From Haloarcula vallismortis ATCC 29715 (lineage in GTDB: Archaea; Halobacteriota; Halobacteria; Halobacteriales; Haloarculaceae), in the NCBI RefSeq assembly GCF_000337775.1, contig NZ_AOLQ01000040.1:1-64000 (forward strand): DNA of 64,000 bases, given 5' to 3'. This document shows positions 27,931 through 36,194 of this stretch, piece by piece (position 1 is the first letter of the stretch; the number at the start of each line of letters is the position of its first letter). The position numbers and the translations under genes were made by a program. The notes under the pieces are model-generated. The model was not told where the DNA came from and searched no databases. It saw only the letters and a list, made by a program, of their open reading frames with translations.

Positions 27931-28023
27931 CCGTTCACTGCGGTTCCGACGCGATGTACGCTGAGCAACTGCGACGGCGAGGAACCCTGCGGTTCAAATA
28001 CGAAGCCGACTAACCCCGGTTCA

Positions 28024-30471
28024 ATGGCAGACCCTGCCTCGACGGGCACGGAATCCTGGCGCACGTATTTCGGCTTCGACGAGCCGTACGAGAATCAGGC
28101 CGACGCCGTCGAGCGAGCCATCGAGGCGGGCAAGGCCCGCGGCTTTCTTGCGATGGAGGGCCCTTGCGGGACCGGAAAGACGATGGCCGCGCTTACCGCC
28201 GGCGCAACGCTCGTCCGCGATACGGACCTGTACGAACGGATGGTCGTCGTCACGCCGGTCAAACAACAGCTCCAGCAGTTCGTCGACGACCTCCGCGCGC
28301 TCAACGCCGGTATCGAGGAGCCGTTCGATGGTATCTCGCTGGTCGGCAAGCGCGACCTCTGTCCGTACGGCCGCGAGGGTCAGTTCCCGGACGACGTGGG
28401 CACGCACGACCGCTGTGAGGAGCTCAGGGAGGCGACGGCGCGGTTAGTCGAGGACGATGGGCGCTCGGACGGCGCGGCCGTCGCGGACGCCGCAATCGCC
28501 GGTGAAGCCGACGACGACCAGTGGTGGGACCCGCGAAAGGGACAGGACCTCGCCGCGGCTGCACGCCCCGACGCGGCCGAGCAATCGACCCTCGGCGAGG
28601 ACACGCTCCAGACAGCCGGTGCGGCCTCACCGTACAGACAGACTCAGCCGACGGCGCCGGAGTCGATGGCGGAAGGGTCGGACCCGCCGCTGTACTGTCC
28701 GTTCGAGGCGGACTGGTACGCCCGCAACAAGGGTTCGCCCGTCGACTTTTCCGCCGGGGAGAGGCACGTGGTGACGATGGACGACTATCTCCCGGCGGCG
28801 ACGGAGCGCGGGACCTGCCCCCACCGGGTGATGAGCGTCATGTTGAACGAAGCCGACGTTATCGTCGGGAACTACAACCACCTGTTCGACCCCGGCTCTC
28901 GCCCGCTGCTTTCGGACGTGCTCGACGACCAGACGCTCGTCATCGTCGACGAGGCCCATCGGCTGGAAGAACAGGTTCGGGACCTCCTGTCAGACCGCCT
29001 TGGCCGCCAGACCATCGTGCAGGCGCGAAACGACTGTACGACGCTTATCCAGCGCGCCCAGCAGAGCGCGGACCACAAGGCGCAGGTGCGTGAGGTACTG
29101 TCCGCCCGGGAAGTCCCGCTGGACGCGGTCGACCAGGCCAGAAAGTTCTACGACGACCTCGTCCGATGGCTCGACGACCGCATCGAGGGGTTCCTCGACG
29201 CCGAACACGAAGGGTGGCGCGCGGACCCGTCGACCTTGCCGGAACACGACAGGGAGATTCCGCTGCGGGACCCCGACACGGTCGAGCAGGACGAACTGAC
29301 CGAGTGGGCCGAGCGCAAGGGCTACGACGGCTCGCTCTGGCGGTCGCTGTCACAGGTCGGGGTCGCCGTCGAGGACGCAATCGACCAGCTTGGGCTGACA
29401 CGACAGCCGGTGTGTGCCGCCGTCGGCGTGCTGGCCGGGCAGTGGTGGGAGCGCGACCACGCAACGTTCCTCCGGGAGATCGAACTGGAGCACTCGCCGA
29501 ACCACGGCCAGACCCTCGACGCAGACTACCAGGCCGTCTACACGCCGGGCCTGCTGTGCTACAACTGCATGCCAGCGACGGCCCTGCGGAACGTCTTCGA
29601 CGACCTCGGGGGCGGTATCCTGATGAGCGCGACCCTAGAGCCACTTGACGTGTTCACCCGCGTGTCGGGGCTGGATTCGATGGCCGAAACGGGGTCGACG
29701 GCCCCGGACGAGGGGGCCGGCGACGGGCGGCCGGTCCGCACGACCACGTACGACCTGCCGTTCCCGCCCGAGAATCGAGCATCGTACCTCGTCGACGCGA
29801 CGCCGTTTACCGCGCGCAACCGCGGCGACCCCGAGACGATGCGGCCACTGGGCGACAACTGGAACCCGACGCGCGACGAGTATGCACAGGCGCTGCGTGC
29901 GCTGGCCCGCTCGCCGGGCAATGTCATGGTCGCGATGCCGAACTACCGTGAGGCCCGCTGGGCCGGGGCATACCTGCAGGACGCTGTCGACAAGCCGGTG
30001 CTCGTCGACGAATCGTCCAGCAACGAGGAGACCGAACGGCTGAAACGCGAGTTCTTCAGCGGTGACGGGACGGTCATGGTCACGTCGACGCGCGGGACGC
30101 TGACCGAGGGGGTCGACTACGACGGCGAAAAGCTGTCCACCTGTGCGGTCGTCGGTATTCCGCTGGTGAACATTGGGTCGCCTCGCGTCCGGGGCGTTCA
30201 GCGAGCCTACGGCGACGCCTTTGGCGAGGACAACGCCTTCGAGTACGCCCTGACAGTTCCGGCTGTGCGGCGCGCGCGCCAGGCCATCGGTCGCGTCATC
30301 CGCGGCGTCGACGAAGTCGGGGTGCGAGCGCTGGTCGGCCGCCGGTACACGCCGGACGCACGGCATTCAGTGTATCCGTACCTGCCTGTCGACGAGCGCG
30401 AGGAGTTCACCCGGATGACACCCGATTTCCTGGCGAGCCAGCTGGATTCGTTCTGGGCCGACCATCAGTAG
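28024..30471 (+). CDS. XPD/Rad3-DinG-type superfamily 2 DNA helicase with iron-sulphur cysteines
   Basis: The 815-residue protein has Walker A GPCGTGKT at residues 47-54 and the DEAH box at 309-312. Between them are four cysteines in the order of the XPD 4Fe-4S domain: C113 (DLCPYG), C131 (DRCEE), C225 (LYCPFE) and C265 (GTCPHR). A 90-residue low-complexity acidic insertion sits between the second and third. C-terminal motifs include TSTRGTLTEGVDYDG and the arginine-finger-type QAIGRVIRG. It should unwind DNA 5' to 3' in repair. Whether it is XPD or DinG in function cannot be settled here. Confidence 0.9.
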   Translation: MADPASTGTESWRTYFGFDEPYENQADAVERAIEAGKARGFLAMEGPCGTGKTMAALTAGATLVRDTDLYERMVVVTPVKQQLQQFVDDLRALNAGIEEPFDGISLVGKRDLCPYGREGQFPDDVGTHDRCEELREATARLVEDDGRSDGAAVADAAIAGEADDDQWWDPRKGQDLAAAARPDAAEQSTLGEDTLQTAGAASPYRQTQPTAPESMAEGSDPPLYCPFEADWYARNKGSPVDFSAGERHVVTMDDYLPAATERGTCPHRVMSVMLNEADVIVGNYNHLFDPGSRPLLSDVLDDQTLVIVDEAHRLEEQVRDLLSDRLGRQTIVQARNDCTTLIQRAQQSADHKAQVREVLSAREVPLDAVDQARKFYDDLVRWLDDRIEGFLDAEHEGWRADPSTLPEHDREIPLRDPDTVEQDELTEWAERKGYDGSLWRSLSQVGVAVEDAIDQLGLTRQPVCAAVGVLAGQWWERDHATFLREIELEHSPNHGQTLDADYQAVYTPGLLCYNCMPATALRNVFDDLGGGILMSATLEPLDVFTRVSGLDSMAETGSTAPDEGAGDGRPVRTTTYDLPFPPENRASYLVDATPFTARNRGDPETMRPLGDNWNPTRDEYAQALRALARSPGNVMVAMPNYREARWAGAYLQDAVDKPVLVDESSSNEETERLKREFFSGDGTVMVTSTRGTLTEGVDYDGEKLSTCAVVGIPLVNIGSPRVRGVQRAYGDAFGEDNAFEYALTVPAVRRARQAIGRVIRGVDEVGVRALVGRRYTPDARHSVYPYLPVDEREEFTRMTPDFLASQLDSFWADHQ

Positions 30472-30546
30472 CGCCGCCTGTTGATTAACCGGAAGATTTC
30501 GTGGGCAGCGGAAGGCATATACATCATGGAACGAGTGTACCTATAG

Positions 30547-30708
30547 ATGCCCGAGTGTCAGAACTGCGGTGAGTTCGTAACCGAGCAGTACGTACGGGTT
30601 TTTACACCAGAAGCCGTCGAGGGTCACGGTCCTCGGGTCTGTCCGAACTGTGAGGACAAACTCCGTGACGGCGCAGATGTCCGTGAAGCGCGGTCTTCGA
30701 GACAGTAG
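30547..30708 (+). CDS. 53-residue zinc-finger microprotein (DUF7563-like)
   Basis: The frame MPECQNCGEFVTEQYVRVF... holds two C-x2-C pairs (CQNC at residues 4-7 and CPNC at about 32-35) that should bind one zinc ion. The tail is charged. It sits between the helicase and the Get3 gene, 75 bases after the helicase stop. GCATATAC near 30515-30522 gives a TATA element about 28 bases before the ATG. The family is common and conserved in haloarchaea with unknown function. Confidence 0.75.
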   Translation: MPECQNCGEFVTEQYVRVFTPEAVEGHGPRVCPNCEDKLRDGADVREARSSRQ

Positions 30709-30759
30709 GACAACTCCTTTTCGGGAAGTACTCAAGGCCGGACGAGCGTAGCTTCTGGC

Positions 30760-31848
30760 ATGAGCGAACTCGACGTCGAGGCGGTCGACGACATTGACGC
30801 ACCCGCGGGAATCGACGCGGCGGAGTACGTCCTCTACGGCGGGAAAGGCGGCGTCGGCAAGACGACGTGTGCCGCAGCCACAGCGCTGGCCTCCGCGCGC
30901 GACGACACGGCGACACTCGTTGTCTCCACGGACCCCGCCCACTCGCTGTCGGACACGCTGGAGGCGGATATCCCGGCGACGCCGACACGCATCCGCGAGG
31001 ATATCCCGCTGTACGCCGCGGAAATCGACCCGGAGGCCGCTGTCGGTGAGGGCCCGCTTGGCGTCGAGGAAGACGCGCTGGGCGGTGTGGGCGAACTACT
31101 CGGTGGCGACGGGATGTTCGGCGGGGGCGCAGGCGGTGCGGCGGGTGCAGGCCAGGCTGAGGACCCCATCGGCGGCGAGGAGGGCCTGCTCGGCGGGTCG
31201 ATGCCCGGAGCCGACGAGGCCGCGGCGCTCCGGCTCCTGCTGGACTACGTCGACGACGACCGCTTCGACCGCGTCGTCATCGACACCGCCCCGACCGGTC
31301 ACACGCTCCGCTTGCTGGAACTCCCCGAGACGATGGACTCGATGGTCGGGAAGATTCTGCAGCTCCGCGAGCGCTTCTCCGGAATGATGGACAACCTCAC
31401 CGGGATGTTCGGCGACGACCAGAACGTCAACGCCGAGGCCGGTATCGAGGACCTGCAGGAGCTGTCAGACCGGATCGAGCACCTGCGGTCGATCCTGCAG
31501 GACCCACGGAAGACGGACTTCCGCATCGTGATGGTGCCCGAGGAGCTGTCCGTGGTGGAGTCCGAGCGCCTGCTCGCACAACTCGACGAGTTCAACATTC
31601 CCGTCAGTACCGTCGTCGTCAACCGCGTGATGCAGGACCCGAGCGAGGTGCTCGGTGAAGACGTAGACATCGCCGGCCCGAACCACGCCGACTGCGAGTT
31701 CTGCGCCCGACGCTGGCAGGTCCAGCAGGACGCGCTGGCCCGGTCACAGGACATGTTCCGCGGCCACGACGTGCGCCGCGTCCCGCTGTTCGCCGAGGAA
31801 GTGCGCGGCGAGCGATTGCTGTCAGTCGTTGCGGCCTGTCTGGACTGA
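30760..31848 (+). CDS. get3: Get3/ArsA-family ATPase
   Basis: The 362-residue protein has the deviant Walker A KGGVGKTT (residues 29-36), switch I-like STDPAHSLSD and the DTAPTGHTLRLLELP region. A C-x2-C pair at C312/C315 (DCEFC) is used in Get3 for zinc-bridged dimers. Residues 105-150 hold a Gly-rich insert (repeated LGG/FGGG) where tail-anchor-binding Get3 has its hydrophobic TRC40 insert. No arsenic genes are nearby, so tail-anchored membrane protein targeting is likelier than arsenite export. Confidence 0.88.
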   Translation: MSELDVEAVDDIDAPAGIDAAEYVLYGGKGGVGKTTCAAATALASARDDTATLVVSTDPAHSLSDTLEADIPATPTRIREDIPLYAAEIDPEAAVGEGPLGVEEDALGGVGELLGGDGMFGGGAGGAAGAGQAEDPIGGEEGLLGGSMPGADEAAALRLLLDYVDDDRFDRVVIDTAPTGHTLRLLELPETMDSMVGKILQLRERFSGMMDNLTGMFGDDQNVNAEAGIEDLQELSDRIEHLRSILQDPRKTDFRIVMVPEELSVVESERLLAQLDEFNIPVSTVVVNRVMQDPSEVLGEDVDIAGPNHADCEFCARRWQVQQDALARSQDMFRGHDVRRVPLFAEEVRGERLLSVVAACLD

Positions 31849-31867
31849 AATAGGCGGCAGTCGTTGC

Positions 31868-32692
31868 TTAGCTCGTCAGTTTCCGGATGACACCGAATGC
31901 CGCGTCGCGCCACCGCGCCGGCAGGTAGTCGAGCATGAGCAGCAGTTGCGCGCCCTGGCCGACGGGATACCGTGGCTCGGGGTCGCTGGCGTTGGCGGCG
32001 TCGCGGATGGTCAGCGCGACCGTGCCGGGGGTGACCGACAGCGCGTCCTGGATGCCGACGAGACTCGAATCCTCGTGGGCCTGATACAGCCAGTCGTACG
32101 CGCCGGACTTATCCAGATTGTCGATTTCCTCGTCAGCGCGGTCATCGAAATTGGTCTCGACCGGCCCGGGCTCGATGAGTACCACGTCGATACCGAACTC
32201 CTCGACCTCCATCCGGAGCGCGTCGCTGAGCCCCTCCAGAGCGAACTTCGAGGCGGCGTAGCTGCCCTGATTCGGGAACGCGATACGGCCCGCGACGCTT
32301 GAGACGTTGACGATGGTCCCGTTCTCGCGAGCCCGCATGTGCGGGAGCGCTTCGCGGATGAGGCGATGCGGACCGTAGAGGTTGACATCGAACTGCTCGT
32401 GGAGCGCTGCTGTGGATACGTCCTCGACTGCGCCGAACTGCGGATAGCCGGCGTTGTTCACCAGACAGTCGAGCCGACCCTCTGAATCGATGAGCGCCTC
32501 AACGACCCGCTCACACTCCCGCGGATTTGTCACGTCGATTTCGGCAGTCTGACAGCCCTCCTCGCCGAGGTCTTCGATGTCCGATTCCTCGCGGGCGGTC
32601 GCCCAGACAGTCCAGTCGTCGGTCAGGAACGCCTCGGCACTCGCCCGTCCGATACCCGAGGACGCCCCCGTAATCAGCACCGTCTTCGCCAT
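31868..32692 (-). CDS. Short-chain dehydrogenase/reductase
   Basis: The 274-residue protein has the cofactor motif TGASSGIG (residues 8-15), NNAGYPQFG, the serine in NVSSVAGR and the catalytic Y-x3-K in SYAASKFALEGLS. The ATAREESDI segment after strand 2 suggests an NADP preference. The C-terminal region resembles the oxidoreductase subfamily often annotated in haloarchaea without known substrate. The ATG at 32692 directly precedes AKTVLITGAS. Confidence 0.9.
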   Translation of the reverse strand: MAKTVLITGASSGIGRASAEAFLTDDWTVWATAREESDIEDLGEEGCQTAEIDVTNPRECERVVEALIDSEGRLDCLVNNAGYPQFGAVEDVSTAALHEQFDVNLYGPHRLIREALPHMRARENGTIVNVSSVAGRIAFPNQGSYAASKFALEGLSDALRMEVEEFGIDVVLIEPGPVETNFDDRADEEIDNLDKSGAYDWLYQAHEDSSLVGIQDALSVTPGTVALTIRDAANASDPEPRYPVGQGAQLLLMLDYLPARWRDAAFGVIRKLTS

Positions 32693-32734
32693 GTGTTGGC
32701 CAGGAGAACACACCCCGGGAAGTTATACTGTCGG

Positions 32735-33553
32735 TTATTCGGACGGATCACTGCTGGCGGCCTTCGCCTCGTCGGCGTAGCTGTCGGCCAGCCGGGTCGG
32801 CTCGGGGAGCTTGTAGCCGTCGGCGGTGCCTTCGACGAGATCCGCTGCCGTGCTCGCGCTGACGCGGTGGCCGGGGCTGACGATGAGCGGGTTGATGTAC
32901 CGGTTCGGCGAGTCGTACTGACGCGTCTGGACCGCGTGACCGATGACAGTCCCGTTTGGACACGTCTCGACGCTGTCGTCGGCCGCAATCGGAATCCGCG
33001 TGCCTTCCGGGTACGTTTCCTCAAGCGATTGCGCCGGCGTGCCACAGAGGAGGCTCTTGGCGACGCCGACGGCCGGCACGTCCAGCGTGACACCGATGTG
33101 TGTCGCCAGGCCGGCTTCCCGGAAGTGGATTCGCCCGCTGCCGTCGACCAGCACCACGTCTGGGTCGGTCTCCAACTCCGCAAAGGCGGCTAAGATTGCA
33201 CCGCCCTCGCGGAACGATAGCAGGCCGGGAATGTACGGAATTTCGGTTCGTTTGACCGCACTGACCCGCTCGATGACCTCGCCGTTCCGTAGTACGACGA
33301 TAGCCGAGACGGCCCTGTCGTCGACGAACGCCTGGTCGACGCCGGCGACGAGCGGCGGAGCAGTCGTCCTGTCTCCACCAGTCAAAGTCGTCTGGTCGTC
33401 GTCCGGCGTGTCCCCGGCGCGCGCCATCGTGTCGGGTGAAAATCCCAGATCATCGTCGAATCGCGCAGCCTCGGCGATATTGCGTTGCAACGCCTCCATC
33501 TCTGTCTGTGAGAGCGATGGATCAGGGACGAACTCGGGGTGAACCGGCTCCAT
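32735..33553 (-). CDS. nfi: Endonuclease V (deoxyinosine repair)
   Basis: The 272-residue enzyme cuts one phosphodiester 3' of deoxyinosine. Conserved pieces: GVDQAF with D73, the wedge PYIPG (residues 106-110), LLSFREGG with E116, VLVDGSGRIHFREAGLATHIG with D137, and GVAKSLL. The first 60 residues are an acidic extension not needed for the fold. The upstream GTG at 33559 is in frame but overlaps the rhomboid stop; the ATG at 33553 is preferred. Co-transcription with the rhomboid gene is likely, with 2 bases between stop and start. Confidence 0.93.
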   Translation of the reverse strand: MEPVHPEFVPDPSLSQTEMEALQRNIAEAARFDDDLGFSPDTMARAGDTPDDDQTTLTGGDRTTAPPLVAGVDQAFVDDRAVSAIVVLRNGEVIERVSAVKRTEIPYIPGLLSFREGGAILAAFAELETDPDVVLVDGSGRIHFREAGLATHIGVTLDVPAVGVAKSLLCGTPAQSLEETYPEGTRIPIAADDSVETCPNGTVIGHAVQTRQYDSPNRYINPLIVSPGHRVSASTAADLVEGTADGYKLPEPTRLADSYADEAKAASSDPSE

Positions 33554-33555
33554 GG

Positions 33556-34497
33556 TCACGGCCGACGGCGGCCCGGACCGCCGGGACCGCCCGGTCCACC
33601 GGGGCCGCCTGGACCGCCGCCACCGCCGAACTGTATCTGGCCGGGCATACGGGCCTTGCCCTTGATTTTCTGGCCGTACCAGAGCCCGATGACGAGCCCG
33701 ATGAGGTGGGCGAGGTGCGCGATGTTACCGCCGAGCAGGCCGGCCCCCATCGGATTGAGCGACCCGAAGATGCTCAACAGGAAGTAAAAGCCAGTGATCG
33801 CCCATATCGGGACGGGAATCAGGAAGTACAGGTACACGCGGAGGTCAGGCTTCAGGACGGTCAGGAACGCCATGATAGCCAGCGCCGCGCCGCTGGCCCC
33901 AAGGACGCCGGCGGATGTCCCCTGTACGGTCTGGATGGCAATCTGTCCGAGGCCCGCCAGCGCCCCCGAGACGAGGAAGAAGATCGCGAACTTCTTCGAC
34001 CCGATCTGTTGCTCGACGAGCCGGCCGAAGAAGTAGATGATAATCCCGTTGCCGAGGATGTGATAGAACCCGAAGGGAGCGTGTGAGAACACCGAGGTGA
34101 CCCACGTCCAAACGTACTCGGGGTTGTTCGGATGAAGGACGAACAGCGTCTGAAACGCTTCGCTGCCCAGAGAGAGAATGACGACGTGTTCGAGGATGAA
34201 CACGATGCCCATAATCGCCAGGAACAGGTACGTGACGTTGCCCCGGAAGTACGCCAGCGGCCCGCCGGGCCCGGTGTCGACACCGAGTCGGTCGGCGACG
34301 CCGCCGCCAGAGGTCTGGCCGGTGTTTACACTCTCGTCGAACCCGCTGTCGAACACGCCGCCCGGGTCGCTCCAGTTGTCAAGTCCGGGGCAATCGTGGG
34401 CCTCGGGCAGTCTGTGTTCCGCACAGTAGGTCCCGCCACAGTGCCCACACTGGTACGGCATGTTCTCCTGCTTTCCACAGGCATCGCACTCCGACAT
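33556..34497 (-). CDS. Rhomboid intramembrane serine protease with N-terminal AN1 zinc finger
   Basis: The 313 residues start with a complete AN1 finger: C4, C7, C17, C20, C25, H28, H34 and C36 in the canonical spacing. A linker follows, then six or seven membrane spans with the catalytic serine in GASGA (S202) and the histidine in AHLIG (H264). HILGNGI marks the conserved span 2 region. The C-terminus is a run of Pro-Gly-Gly repeats before basic RRRP. This RhoII-like architecture is haloarchaeal. Substrates are membrane proteins, identity unknown. Confidence 0.92.
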   Translation of the reverse strand: MSECDACGKQENMPYQCGHCGGTYCAEHRLPEAHDCPGLDNWSDPGGVFDSGFDESVNTGQTSGGGVADRLGVDTGPGGPLAYFRGNVTYLFLAIMGIVFILEHVVILSLGSEAFQTLFVLHPNNPEYVWTWVTSVFSHAPFGFYHILGNGIIIYFFGRLVEQQIGSKKFAIFFLVSGALAGLGQIAIQTVQGTSAGVLGASGAALAIMAFLTVLKPDLRVYLYFLIPVPIWAITGFYFLLSIFGSLNPMGAGLLGGNIAHLAHLIGLVIGLWYGQKIKGKARMPGQIQFGGGGGPGGPGGPGGPGGPGRRRP

Positions 34498-34628
34498 TAT
34501 CCTATGATAAGAGTGGCCCGTGGAAAGGGATTGTGCTTACAGTGAGCCAGCCACCGGGAGACCGCTATGATACTGCGATGTCTGCGCCGGTAACAACAAA
34601 GAACTGCACGCAGCAGTCACACAGCGAC

Positions 34629-35597
34629 CTACCCGTCGGTATCGGGATTGCTTTTAGCGTCTCGAAGCACGCCTATCCACGCCGGGTCGCCATCGTACTC
34701 AATCGACCCGCCGGACACCTCGATGGTACGCGTCTCACCGTCGGCCTGTTGCCCCTCGAACTCCGAGTGGAACGTATCGAGCTCGTCTGACTCTGCCGTT
34801 CGGAGTGACTCAGGAAGTCTGTCGCCGTCGCCTTCTGCCGTGAGGAGGGACGGGGGTTCGCCGATGAGTTCACTCTGGTCATAGCCGAAAATGTCGGCCA
34901 GCTTCTGGTTCACGTAGACAAACGCCCCGTCCTGGATGATGCAGACGCCCGCGAGCTCCTGTTCGACGAGCCGCTGATACCACGAGAGCGCGTTCCAGAA
35001 CCGCTGTTCGGTTCGGTGTTGCTCGATAGCATTCCCGATTCGGTTGGCGAGGACATCGTACGTATCTGATCGCCCTCCCTTCTGCATATAGTCCGTGACG
35101 CCCGACGCAATTGCCTCGCTGGCGATTTCCTCACTGCCCTTGCCAGTGAACAGAATAAACGGAATGTCCTGATACTGCTCGCGGACGAGTTCCAGAAACT
35201 CCAGCCCGTCGGTGTTTGGCATATCGTAATCACTGACGATACAGTCGACCTGCTCGTTCCGGAGGACCTCAAGCGCGGCGACGGCGCTGGTCTTGGTCAC
35301 GACGTTGAACTCGTCGTTGATGCGCTCGAGATACATCTCGACCAGCTCACCTACCTGTGGATCGTCGTCGACGTGTAACACCGTACACTCCTGTGACTGC
35401 GCCACTTTCGCCAGCGGAATCGGGACCTCTGTCCGCATCTCGTCGCGTCGGTCCACTGATTCGGTCCGGAGAAGCGGTGTGTGTCGCGTCGCCGCGCGTT
35501 GGCTCCCGCTGATGACTGAACTCGACAACTCGACTGTCTTGTCCCCGAGCCGCCATTGCTCCTCAGAAGCCATCTTTTCTCCCTGTGGTGCCGACAA
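34629..35597 (-). CDS. Receiver-PAS response regulator without output domain
   Basis: This 322-residue protein has a poorly conserved N-terminal stretch to about residue 70, then a receiver domain (LHVDDDPQVGELV, phospho-acceptor aspartate in IVSDYDMPNTDG, LFTGKGSEE and the lysine in DYMQKGG). A PAS domain (CIIQDGAFVYVNQKLADIFGY) follows. There is no histidine kinase or DNA-binding part after the PAS, so it probably works by protein contacts or in a phosphorelay. An alternative ATG exists at 35573. It is the gene nearest the AT-rich peptide/CHAT locus. Confidence 0.85.
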   Translation of the reverse strand: MSAPQGEKMASEEQWRLGDKTVELSSSVISGSQRAATRHTPLLRTESVDRRDEMRTEVPIPLAKVAQSQECTVLHVDDDPQVGELVEMYLERINDEFNVVTKTSAVAALEVLRNEQVDCIVSDYDMPNTDGLEFLELVREQYQDIPFILFTGKGSEEIASEAIASGVTDYMQKGGRSDTYDVLANRIGNAIEQHRTEQRFWNALSWYQRLVEQELAGVCIIQDGAFVYVNQKLADIFGYDQSELIGEPPSLLTAEGDGDRLPESLRTAESDELDTFHSEFEGQQADGETRTIEVSGGSIEYDGDPAWIGVLRDAKSNPDTDG

Positions 35598-35981
35598 AGC
35601 CGCCAGCAGGCATCCATTCGGTCAAATTGGTAGCGATTGCCGTATACATCGACCGCCCTGCGTCCGTCCCCCGGAGCGAACCAGCAGGACATATATATTC
35701 TAAACAATTATCGGCTGATTTCCATTTACACATCAATACTAGACCCTGATTATCAATTACATACCTGTCTACTAAACGCTACTGATGGGGGGTATCGCTG
35801 GGTACCTCTCGTGTGTACGCACGTCCTGTGCGTGTGCTTCTGCCCACTAAACACACGTTTCCGTCCTTGTGAGCCTTAGTTTCTAGATTTGACGTTTAAT
35901 TCTATCCTTAATACAATATATTATATGTAGGTACTTTTCAAATAAATTTAATTATCTCCCCACCATCATCGAAATTGTATC
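35598..35981. other. AT-rich gene-free stretch
   Basis: These 384 bases hold no recognised gene. G+C falls sharply (14 of 60 bases at 35881-35940). An inverted repeat ACGCAC-GTCCT-GTGCGT lies at 35817-35833, preceded by GTGT and followed by GTGC. TTTAATTA at 35947-35954 is the likely TATA box for the peptide gene, about 30 bases before its ATG. An 80-codon open frame at 35637-35879 looks like chance: unusual Cys/Tyr/Leu composition and no family resemblance. Confidence 0.5.
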
Positions 35982-36116
35982 ATGTCAGATACCACCATGC
36001 GCGAATACCTCGCAGAGCACCCGAAAATGGCCGGCGCACTGTTCACCCTCCTGATGTTACTATCTCAGGCTGGGACTGTAGCAGCTGCTAACAGTTCAAG
36101 CTATGCCGGTCCGTAG
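35982..36116 (+). CDS. 44-residue hydrophobic peptide with signal-like segment (DUF7503-like)
   Basis: The frame reads MSDTTMREYLAEHPK, then a hydrophobic helix MAGALFTLLMLLSQAG, then VAAANSSSYAGP. This looks like a signal peptide or single membrane span with an AAAN cleavage-like site and a tiny tail of about ten residues. I recognise it as resembling a family of very short haloarchaeal proteins (DUF7503) of unknown function. A TATA-like element lies at 35947-35954. It converges on the CHAT-protein gene, 78 bases stop to stop, within the same AT-rich block. Confidence 0.65.
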   Translation: MSDTTMREYLAEHPKMAGALFTLLMLLSQAGTVAAANSSSYAGP

Positions 36117-36194
36117 AGGCCACATTAAGTAGAGTCAATCAATAGTTTCGTTTCTCAGCAACGATTCATTTGCCCCCATATATGTTTGTTATTT

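Noticed and set aside
27954-28013. 19-codon frame just before the helicase gene, with GGTTCAAAT at 27991-27999 resembling a tRNA T-loop
   Set aside because: No tRNA acceptor, anticodon or D-arm pairs could be found around it, and the peptide is too short to support as a gene.
33556-33640. GGC/CCG-rich tandem repeat
   Set aside because: It is the coding repeat for the Pro-Gly-Gly tail of the rhomboid protein, not a separate repeat element.
35637-35879. 80-codon rightward open frame rich in Cys and Tyr in the AT-rich block
   Set aside because: No family resemblance, no clear promoter spacing, and composition fits chance translation of non-coding DNA.
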